Below, piece by piece: positions 22,540 through 31,509 of a stretch of 64,000 bases of DNA. Position numbers and translations under genes: made by a program. Below the pieces are notes generated by a model. That model was not told where the DNA came from. It saw nothing but the letters and a program-made list of their open reading frames with translations, and did no database searches. Positions within the stretch are counted from its first letter, which is position 1. The number at the start of each line of letters is the position of its first letter. Source of the DNA: Nereocystis luetkeana (taxonomy: Eukaryota; Sar; Phaeophyceae; Laminariales; Laminariaceae); assembly GCA_031213475.1 (NCBI GenBank), contig JARUPZ010000008.1, forward strand, positions 12,971,393-13,035,392, written 5' to 3'.

Positions 22540-23093
22540 TTAAGGAACGAGGACACCAAGAACGGCGTCAAGGGGTGCGGTGGAGGGGCAGTCGTACCGA
22601 TACAGCTGTCGACGAATGCAGAAACGAAATGATAGATCGGGTGGCTAGGTATCGGTTCAACTAACCTCAACAGATTTTTGCCCGTATCTTCCTTTCCTTC
22701 GTGTCGCGTTGTCCGAGCAGCAGATGTCTGTCCTTGAGTACGTATGCTGTTCGTCTGGCAGCCGTTCGGAAGTCCTTGCGTCGTTTGTATCCTGTTTCGA
22801 TTCTTCAGATGTTTTGGTTTGGTTGTATTGTCTCCTTGTGCTTATCGTTCTGGTCTTTCTTGTGTTGTTGTGTTTTCGTACTCGGTACGCTGGCATTTAC
22901 TTCACTTGCTTCACACTTTACTTACTTGAATTTGCGACTCTTGTTAATGTTTTGGTCTTCTTTACTCTCACAGTCTGTGACCACAGAATCAGTACCTGTC
23001 TAGTATACGAAATCAGGACGGACACTGGGTGTACTGACACACCTGGGTAGAAAGGACGATCTAATGTGAAGACAACAACAACAACAACAACAA
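22540..23093 (+). mobile_element. 5'-truncated LINE, 3' end with (AAC)n tail
   Basis: Opens in the last codons of the LINE ORF (a stretch reading TAVDECRNEMIDRVARY, as in the copy at 37.6 kb), then runs through about 400 bp of 3' untranslated region to GGGTAGAAAGGACGATC, TAATGTGAAG and an (AAC)n tail at 23071-23092. Closest in the window to the copies ending at 37259 and 56427. Confidence 0.75.
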
Positions 23094-24189
23094 TAAAAAA
23101 CAAAAACAACATCCACAGTAGTACGGAGAATAGCGAAGACAATTAATTCCTGTCTTCGTGCTGGATACGGCGAGCTCAACATTCACCGGCCAGCAACCCA
23201 GATCGATCGATTAAACGAGAGATTGACGACAAAACAAGAAAAAACGGAAAACCCGTACAAACAAAAAATTGAAGGATCTGAAGAAACACATCCACGCCTG
23301 AGGCGAAGTATACCCCGTAAAATATAAATAGAGGCAAGAATAAGACGAAAACCAAACAAAAGTCCTGACCGAATCGAAATCAAAACTTATATAAATGGGA
23401 CAAAGACCGCACAAATGTCCGAACCGAATCGAAATCAAAACGCGTACCAGGTTAACCGCTCCAGAACCTCAGTTAACTTGTAGGAACAACTTACTCGAAA
23501 TTTGACTGGTTGGCCCCCAAAACGGGACGGGGTTTCAAAAGGGTTAACCGACGAGCAGGATCCGATGCAGAGGTGGGCGTGGGTCCCGACCGCAACTGGA
23601 AACATTGTCAGCTGTATTTCACCTCCGTAATATATCGTAACGGCGCCCACACCACGGCAATATATATCATCGCGACTCGATATGCCCACATGGATAACGT
23701 GAAACAGAAATATAAACATTACAGTAGTAGTAGGAGGAAACTGGAAAACGGTCGTGAACTAAATCACACAAAGATAGTAAACCTACAAATCGTACGACCC
23801 CGACAAGTCGCTGCACGTACGAAAAACCACGTTTCAAAAAAAGCTTCCAGGCGAAGGAAGTCGTGGGAACGCCCCGTCCTGCATGCCGAGGTGGTAGTAC
23901 CGGTGGTATATTGCTGCCAAGCCACTCCTGGAGATAGATGGGGCATGCCCCCCAAACCAAAACAGGTCAAAATAACCTACAACAAAAAGTACGCGAAAAC
24001 ACCACCACCTTGCCTCGCCTCCCCTACTACTTACAGTAGTATCATGGCTGTATGCGACTTGCGTAGCATGCAACAGAAGTACGAGCACCACCTTGACATC
24101 AAGAACACACAGTAGTAAGTAGATGGAATGAAGAAAATATCGCATGCAAAACATGCACTACAAAATTTTCCTGCAAAAAAAAAACATTA
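23094..24189. other. unassigned DNA with one MITE
   Basis: Apart from the TTAA MITE at 23456-23543 I recognise nothing here. The 201-aa frame at 23510-24115 starts inside the MITE and has no known family. Confidence 0.35.
23456..23543. mobile_element. palindromic TTAA MITE, copy 3
   Basis: 88 bp between TTAA at 23452-23455 and 23544-23547, the most diverged of the six. A TACCAGG stands directly before the left TTAA. Confidence 0.65.
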
Positions 24190-24718
24190 GCCGCACCCAG
24201 CAGTTTGCATTATATGAGTACAGCAGCAGTTACTGTAGCACACACAGGTTCCACTCTCGAGTCCGCCTCACGCGTTGCTGCCCTCACTGCCGATTGTGTG
24301 GCTTTGGTCAATCGCGTGCTCTCATACTGCACGTTTGCTCACCCACTCCTTACTCCCCTAGACGGTACCCATATCAGAGTCGTACCGCAGCTTCCGATGT
24401 TTTGCCTTTCAACCGTGCCACCTGGCCACAAACCGTCCGGCTGCGTCGAGGGCGCCTTCTCCGCTCCAGTGTTTTTAATAGTGGGCCAAAGCGTGGTCTC
24501 AACTTCGAACATAAACGGAGAGTGGTGCATTCACGCCATAATGGCTCCAGGTCGCCCACTCCCTACTACTGTTGTACGCTTCCATTCTACTGTTGTACGC
24601 TTCCATTCCAAGCCTTCGATTGCGTGCCATGATTTCGGACTCTCTCCACCGATCATCGTTGCGAATGTCCTCCAACTTGGTAATGATTAATTAAATTGCC
24701 ACGATACGGGCCAATTAA

Positions 24719-24807
24719 CCTTTTTAGAACCGCAGTCCCGTTTTTGGGACAAATTACTCAGAATTTGATAAGGCTGTCCTCAAAACGGGACTGCGGTTCC
24801 AAAGCGG
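24719..24807. mobile_element. palindromic TTAA MITE, copy 4
   Basis: 89 bp between TTAA at 24715-24718 and 24808-24811. The right TTAA also serves as the left TTAA of copy 5. Confidence 0.8.
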
Positions 24808-24811
24808 TTAA

Positions 24812-24900
24812 CCCCTTTAGAACCGCAGTCCCGTTTTGGGGACAAACCACTTGAAATTTGAGTAGTTTGTCCCAAAAACGGAACTGCGGCTCTAAAAGGG
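24812..24900. mobile_element. palindromic TTAA MITE, copy 5
   Basis: 89 bp between TTAA at 24808-24811 and 24901-24904; arms CCCCTTTAGAACCGCAGTCC / GGCTCTAAAAGGG. Confidence 0.8.
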
Positions 24901-25130
24901 TTAAAAGCTATCTCGTTGATTCTACTCGAGGGCCTCCGCGCATTAGAGGAAGACGAGGTGAGCACGTCGTCGAGGCTGAATTCCAACGACTCGCACGGAG
25001 CAAAACTTTGTGCGCCGTTCGGAGCTTTGTAGAGTGATTCGCGTGGGTCGACGTCACACCCGTACAACGAGGTCTGAAACACCTCGGTCTCAACTATACA
25101 TTCGTTCAGACCACGCGATTTTGTACAGCA

Positions 25131-26059
25131 GTGTCCCTCCGGGACTACCGAAGACCTGCAAAAATACTGGGTTGGCTGGATGTCGAAGTGCTGCGTGTAA
25201 AATAAAGTTGAAGAACATACACGCACATATATGTACCAGGTCTGTACGTGAATACACACGGGAAATAGAGCCAACGTACACACATACATACCTGGTGTAT
25301 CGTGGCTTGTCGCGAGAGGTAACCTTGTAGATTCCCTGACCTGTGGTGTCGCGGTAACGCACTTCGTGAGATTGTCCCTTGTTGTCTCGTTGCGATTGTA
25401 TCAAGGATGGCAGTCGATGGGTGTGCTGTGTCGATGACGGCGGTCGGGTAGTTGGCTGTGTCGATATGAGCGACGACTCTCTTATGGAAGTACTATCAAT
25501 AATCCTACTGTACGTCGTCAGCACCGGTTACGATGGCTGTGTTTCTTCTTCACCTACCTTTTGAACCTTAAACCGGTATTTCTACCCGTCTATATCGATG
25601 CCGAAGGGTAGACAAAAAGTATGAATGTTCAAATATGAAGAGCACCCAAACCCATACTTTTCGTAAGTACACACACGGGACGCAACAGAACTGACATACG
25701 TACATGTATATAATACCCGGTATATCGGAGGGAATATAAAGTAATCGTATATTCCTTCACCACGCCGTAACTACTGAACTTGGGTCGTCGTCACTTGTCG
25801 AAGCTGGTGTCTATCTTCTTTGCTTCTCTGGTGGCGGTTGGTGTTGATCGTTGCGTCCACAAAAGCGGTCGGGTGGTTGTGTCGACGTGAGCGGTGACTT
25901 CCGGCAGCACCACGTACCCTTGTTGTGGTATGTCGCGAGCACAATGTCATGCTGCGGTGAACGTGCGTTTTCATATTGTTTTTCTCAGAAATAATGGTTT
26001 CATGTATGCATACATGTGAAGAATACGCACACACGACAGGTACATACATACATACATGC
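25131..26059. other. unassigned DNA with a LINE-tail scrap
   Basis: 25556-25620 resembles the LINE terminus (ACCTTAAACCGGTATTTC, TACCCGTC). CATA/CACA-rich stretches lie near 25230-25290 and 26040-26060. No gene. Confidence 0.35.
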
Positions 26060-26067
26060 ATGAGTAT

Positions 26068-26850
26068 GTGTTCTTCATATTAAAAAGTTATTTCTACCCG
26101 TCGATATCCGGCACAACCAGTGTACGTGCCGATTTTTTAATCCGAGAAGAGATACAATAAGTTATGTGGTCTCAAAGCTACGCCACAGACATATTACTGT
26201 AATAACAGTACGTTGCCACGTATGCAGTAAAGCACAGCAGTGGGCAATGAATGCAATGCTATGTCAGCATACTAGATACGACAGGCATGACATACACATT
26301 CTATGAAATGGAGAAACGAAAGGAAATATAGAAAAAAAGACGAACCGGAAGACAAAAAAAAAAAAAAAAAACTGTCGTGCCCGCCCACCCGCACGCGATG
26401 TGGCAAACATTTGAAAATAACAAGCTTACCGGGCTATAAACATATATTTGTATCTATTACTATTGCGCACATAATTGTTCGTTTCCTTCCCTTTTGATAT
26501 GTTTGCGTTTCGTGTCTCATGATGGTGTGCGTGCGTTCTTCACATTCACGAAGATTGTGTATGTTCTTCACATTAAACCATTCTTTCTACCCGTCGACAT
26601 CAAATAGAAAAAAAAAAAAAAAAAACTGTCGTGCCTCACCCCCCCCGCACGCGATGTGGCAAACATTTGAAAATAACTAGCTTACCGGGGTATAAACATA
26701 TTTGTATCTATTTCTATTACGGACATATATTTGTTGGTTTCATTCACTTTTGATATGTTTGCGTTTCGTTTCTCATGATGATGTGCGTGCGTTCTTCACA
26801 TTCATGAAGAGTGTGTGTGTTCTTCACATTAAACCGTCATTTCTACATTT
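26068..26850 (-). repeat. LINE 3' ends, including a tandem duplication of about 245 bp
   Basis: 26068-26360 is a minus-strand LINE terminus. From 26360 to 26605 and again from 26606 to 26850 the same block occurs: an A run, CTGTCGTGCC, GCACGCGATGTGGCAAAC, a TATAAACATAT stretch, TTTGATATGTTTGCGTTTCG and a TTCTTCACATTAAACC terminus. The two units are about 90% alike by eye. Confidence 0.6.
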
Positions 26851-26871
26851 TGCGCCCAACAGACAAATACG

Positions 26872-26880
26872 TACCAGGTA
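26872..26880. other. TACCAGGTA scar inside LINE
   Basis: The related LINE (59.4 kb, minus) has CAACAGACACGTGCGTACGA, with a single TA, where this copy has ...ATACGTACCAGGTAGACC. Flanking similarity is moderate. Confidence 0.45.
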
Positions 26881-27309
26881 GACCGACAAAACGCCGAGAG
26901 TTCGACCGGCATCTCTTTATATCCGATGGGAAGTGTCGTGAACGAGTAGTCGCTAGGGTCATCTCCACTCTAAACCAGCCTATCCAGCCCCGTAATACGT
27001 CTGGTATGGTTGAGTGTTTCACTACGGCTGTTATTGATGCGGTCGAAAAAGAGGTACCACCCCCTGCACGTCGCCACCGCAGACATGGATGGTGTGAGTC
27101 TGCCGAAACCTTGGCCGCATTCATACCAGCATGGACAGCGAGGGAGGATGCACGACAATTCTTGCGTGCCCACCCCCGGGACAGAACCGCGTGGAAGACC
27201 CTAAGATCTTGCTTGCCGCAGGACTGCATGCGTACTTCGAAATATACCTTGCCGAAACCGAACGACTCCTAGCGAACAACGACCAGAGAGGCTTTTACAA
27301 GAACCTTGA

Positions 27310-27398
27310 CCCTTTTAGAACCGCAGTCCCGTTTTGGGGACAATTCACTCAAATTTCGAGTAGTTTGTCCCCAAAACGGAACTGGGGTTCTAAAGGGG
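27310..27398. mobile_element. palindromic TTAA MITE, copy 6, inside a LINE
   Basis: 89 bp; TTGA (27306-27309, an altered TTAA) at the left and TTAA (27399-27402) at the right. The related LINE at 58.93 kb reads on from GFYKHL to TVGLDGRKARSEQ with no insert, while here GFYKNL and the corresponding TVGLEGTRARSEQ are separated by the MITE. Confidence 0.85.
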
Positions 27399-27675
27399 TT
27401 AACGGTAGGATTGGAAGGGACTAGAGCGAGGAGCGAACAGTTCATTAGGGACGAGGATGGCACGCTCTTACGGGATAAGGTGCGAATTCGTGAACGATGG
27501 GCGGGGTTTTACCACAAACTCTTGAACACGAAGTCGCTGAAACTCGACCCCACGATCATGGACCTCTTTCTTGCCACCGCGACCGCCTAGACTGTCACTT
27601 AAAGATGAACCATATATAGACGAGATGACAAATTGAGGGGATGTCGAATTGGAGAGCTGTCGGGCCACGAACTCC

Positions 27676-27807
27676 TGTGTGTGTGTGTCTGTTCTTCACA
27701 TTAAACCGTTCTTTCTACCCGTCGACATCCAGCACAACCAGTGTCCGTGCCGATTCTCCAATCCTAGAAGAGATACAAGTTCTGTGGTCACAAAGCTACG
27801 CCACAGG
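27676..27807 (-). repeat. inverted LINE 3' tail within the LINE
   Basis: (GT)n, then TTCTTCACATTAAACCG and TACCCGTCGACATCCAGC up to AAGCTACGCCACAG: a LINE terminus on the strand opposite to its host, lying exactly where the polymerase core is missing. Confidence 0.75.
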
Positions 27808-28991
27808 ACTCGTGAAGCTGGAGTAGTTCGAACAGGGAAGGAGGAGCCATTGGCGTGCGTGCGAAGGTCTGTATGGGGCATGTTGTACGCCGATGATGCA
27901 GGAATTGTCTCGAAGTCGGCTGAAGGGCTCGCAAAAATGATGACAGTCATCGTGACTGTCTTCGAAGAAGCAGGCCTCACGGTGTCGGAAAAGAAGACTG
28001 AGACAATGGTCCTACAAACACCAGACCGGGCAACCCTCGCACCACCGCTCGTCATCGAAGCGGCAGGTCAGAGGTATAAGCAGACGACCCAGTTCTTATA
28101 CCTAGGCGGCGTTATCCACGAAAATGCTGCGCTCTCGCTCGAAATCGACCGACGGATCCGCCTCATGCGAGCATGCCTCAAACGGTTCGGCCCGGAGTTG
28201 TATGATAGGACGACCGCCCCCCTTAGCCTTAAAGTCCCAATGCTGAAGGCCGAGGTGATTGAGACCCTGCTGTACGGGTGTGTGACGTGGACCCTCAGAG
28301 CGGAACACTTTGCCAAGCTTCGAACGGCTCACCACCAAGTTCTGCTGCGAGTCATTGGCTTCCAGCGCCGACTTCATACTGATCATGCCACCCTCCCCTA
28401 CGCGAAGGCCCTCAAGATGACACGTTGCGAGAGCATCGAAACGACCATTCGTAAACGGCGGCTCTTCTTTGCGGGGGGCGTGGCACGGCAAAGCAAGGAG
28501 CGATTACCCAGTCGGGTAATGTTCGAGACGATAACTGGTGGGGAGAACCCGAGACCAGGCGGACAGTGTAAGACTTGGCATAGATGCATAGTCAAAGACC
28601 TTAGGGAGTTCCGAGCCACCGAAGGGTCAACGGAAGTTGCCCCCTTGGTGTTTGGAGTTGTGGCCGCGTTGTGGTCCACTGCAGCCAAACGAGGCGGGGA
28701 AGTGGTACCGGGGGATCCTTGAAGCAGCCGAACGGTTCATGGTGAGGTTGCACGAGGCTGAGGCTGAGATGAGTAGGCAGCGCCGCGCATCCGCCGTGGA
28801 TGGTGCCCAAGGGAACGGGGGGGGAGGGGGCAACAGGAGAAGTGGCAGAAAGCTCGACCGAGGGAGTGCGGAGAGCGGGGGGAACAGGAGGGGTAGAAGG
28901 GAAACGGCGTTAGACGAAAGTAGGAAGGATATGGCAGACAGGGTAGCAAGGCACCAAGTCGACTAGAACGTAGAACATGACCATACTACTA

Positions 28992-29097
28992 TTACGGGGG
29001 ACCATAGTTAATAGGACCCAATATTGTTGTGTAAAAATGGTTAAATATATAGGTTTGTATGTGTACCATAGGTCCTATTAACTATAGTCCCCCGTAA
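28992..29097. mobile_element. TA-flanked MITE, 106 bp, TTACGGGGG termini
   Basis: 27-bp inverted ends with one mismatch (TTACGGGGGAC(C/T)ATAGTT...) are flanked by TA at 28990-28991 and 29098-29099. The related LINE copy (30.38 kb, minus) has the empty site CATACTACTAGTGCTAC; this copy has CATACTACTA[element]TAGTGCTAC. A TA duplication points to a Tc1/mariner-like source. Confidence 0.9.
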
Positions 29098-29449
29098 TAG
29101 TGCTACAAACCGGTGCAGCTGGTTCGAACGTGGTCTTCCCTTGTCTTCTCTTCTTGTTTTTGTTTTTATTTCTTTCTTGCGCTGACTCTCCGTGATTTTC
29201 ATATTATTATTTCTCTTCCTCTTCCTTTTCTGATTGATAAGCCGTACTGAAGGAGCCGTGTGGCGTGGTTGGAAGACGAACCTGCTCTGCTCGTTTCGTA
29301 TTGTCTGACGCCAAGAGGCTGAGCATAGTTGACGAACGCAGGGCGGAGACGGCAGTCTGGGTAGCAAAGTACCTTGTTTTTGTTTTCTCTTCGATTGTTT
29401 TTTTTCGTTTCACTATTTCATAGATTGCGTATGTCGTGTCTGTCGTATC

Positions 29450-29457
29450 TATTAATA
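29450..29457. other. TATTAATA scar inside LINE 3' region
   Basis: Here the strand reads GTATCTATTAATAGGATGATG. Two related copies (29715 and 26275, read in reverse) have GTATCTAGTATGATG and GTATCTAGTATGCTG. The gain is TTAATA, that is TTAA plus a second TA. Confidence 0.6.
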
Positions 29458-29647
29458 GGATGATGACGTGGCTTTGCATTGCCCACTGCAGTGCACACTG
29501 CACACGTGGCAACGTAGTATCTCTGTGGCGTAGCTTTGTGACCACATAACTTGTATCTCTTCTAGGATTGAAGAATCGGCACGGACACTGGTTGTGCTGG
29601 ATGTCGACGGGTAGAAAGAACGGTTTAATGTGAAGAACACACACACA

Positions 29648-30660
29648 GAGATACTACGTTGCCACGTGTGCAGTATGCACTGCAGTTGGCAATGCAAAGC
29701 CATGTCATCATACTAGATACGACAGGCACGACATACGCAATCTATGAAATAGTGAAACGAAAAAAAACAATCAAAGAGAAAACAGAGACAAAAAACAAAG
29801 TAGACAAATCGAAAGAAAAAAAGAAGAAAAACGAAAGCAAAAACTAGGAGAAAAAAACTTTCGTGCCCCTCCCCCCGCAGGCGAGGTGGTCATCACTTGG
29901 AAAAGAACGAGCTGGAAAAAAATAAAAATAAAAAATAACAAAAAACACCACTAGTGACTGCTTGTAAACAGAGTAAGCCAAAGAACCAAGGAAAAAAATA
30001 ACAAGGAAAAATAATAAAGGGGAAATAACAGGCAGACCAAAGCCCAAAGCACCTTCCAGGTGGCGGCAGCAGCTTGTGGTACGAGTAGTATAGGCAGGTT
30101 CTCCCTGCTAATCCGCCTGGTACCTTCCTACCCAGACTGCCGTCTCCGCCCTGCGTTCGTCAACTATGCCCAGCCCCTTGGCGTCAGACAATACGAAACG
30201 AGCAGAGCCGGTTCGTCATCCAACCACGCCACACGGCTCCTTCAGTACGGCTTATCAATCAGAAAAGGAAGAGAAAACAAATAATATGAAAATCACGGAG
30301 AGTCAGCGCAAGAAAGAAAAAAAACGAAACAAAAAGAGAAGACAAGGGAGGACCACGTTCGAACCAGCTGCACCGGTTTGTAGCACTAGTAGTATGGTCA
30401 TGTTCTACGTTCTAGTCGACTTGGTGCCTTGCTACCCTGTCTGCCATATCCTTCCTAGTTTCGTCTACCGCCGTTTCCCTTCTACCCCTCCTGTTCCCCC
30501 CGCTCTCCGCATTCCCTTGGTCGGGTTTTCTGCCACTTCTCCTGTTGCCCCCTCCACCCCCGTTCCCTTGGACACCATCCACGGCGGATGCGCGGCGCTG
30601 CCTACTCATTTCAGCCTCAGCCTCGTGCCACCTCATCATGAACCGTTCGGCTGCCCTGCG
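29648..30660 (-). mobile_element. 5'-truncated LINE 3' half, minus strand
   Basis: ORF end at 30639-30412 (EAEMSRQRRASAVDGVQG ... DMADRVARHQVD, stop) followed by about 760 bp of 3' untranslated region. Its last 130 bp or so are absent. It meets the tail of the plus-strand LINE end to end. Confidence 0.8.
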
Positions 30661-31035
30661 ACGTGTTTTATGCCTTGGTTTCGCTGTGTTATTTTCCCTT
30701 GGTTCCTCTGTTGCTGTGTTTATATATAACTTGTGATGCTTGTTTCTTTCGCACGTTTTGTTTAGGTGTTTGCCACATGACCTGCGGGGAGGCCCGACAG
30801 TTTCGTTTATCTTCTTTGTATTTTTTCTCTTGTAAGTTGTTTTCTTTATTTCTTTGTTCTTGTTTTTGTTTTTTTTGTTTTATTTCTGTTTCTCTCCTCC
30901 ATGCAATATATATGTGTGTCGTGCCTGTATCCAGTATGATGGCATGGCCGTGCATAGTCTACTCTTGATACTACTGCTGTGCTCGTACAGCACACAATGT
31001 GCACAGAGTATCTCTCTGGCGTAGTTTTATGGACA
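30661..31035 (+). repeat. LINE 3' untranslated fragment, plus strand
   Basis: Matches in reverse the 60850-61160 fragment (TGTCGTGCCTGTATCCAG, GTATCTCTCTGGCGTAGTTTT) and stops at GGACAT against the tail of the next LINE. Confidence 0.6.
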
Positions 31036-31509
31036 TATTTGTTGTTGTTGTTGTTCTCCCATTAACTCACAATACAATGCAGTCCGTGGTCGCAGGACAG
31101 GCTCCAATAACTCTGGAGTGGAAGAAATACCTCGGTAGTGAAAAAGAGGCAAAAACAAAAAACAAGCATACCCACTCCACCACTGTGGACACCAGGGAAG
31201 CAAAAAGGAGACTATTAATAGCAGACAAAAAAGTAAAAAGAAGACGAAGCTAAGCAAAAAAAAACAAAACAAGACAAAACCAGAAGCAGATAGCAAAACG
31301 CATAAAAGGCAAAACGGACCATACTAACAAAGACACAAAGAGGTACAAACGGGAACGAAAGAAAAATGAAAAAAAAGAAGGGACAAAAAAGCGATAATCA
31401 CGGGCGGGGGGGAAAGAAAATATGAAAGGCAGGCACTGGAGCATACAGACACGCAAAGTTGCCCAGATGGCACCAAGCTAGTTTCTTGGGTCCCAAAGAA
31501 GTGAGTGCA

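Larger units (their letters stand above)
24190..25130 (-). pseudogene. degenerate LINE ORF fragment, interrupted by two MITEs
   Basis: The minus strand shows shifted remnants of the LINE C-terminal region: LYGCDVDPRES (for LYGCVTWTLR), LRTAHKVLLR, then SPFMFEVETTLWP near the end. Multiple frameshifts. The tandem MITEs at 24719-24900 lie between the two halves. Confidence 0.6.
26855..29648 (+). mobile_element. rearranged LINE (APE endonuclease/reverse transcriptase type) with (AC)n tail
   Basis: The plus strand carries the inter-domain region (26860-27640, for example LAETERLLANNDQRGFYKNL and RARSEQFIRDEDGTLLRDK) and the C-terminal reverse transcriptase region (27830-28720: [20 protein letters not shown], with [23 protein letters not shown]). 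The 3' untranslated region follows and ends GAACACACACAC at 29648. The core fingers/palm section is missing and replaced by an inverted LINE tail (27676-27807). It also holds a TTAA MITE (27310) and a TA MITE (28992). Not functional. Confidence 0.85.
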
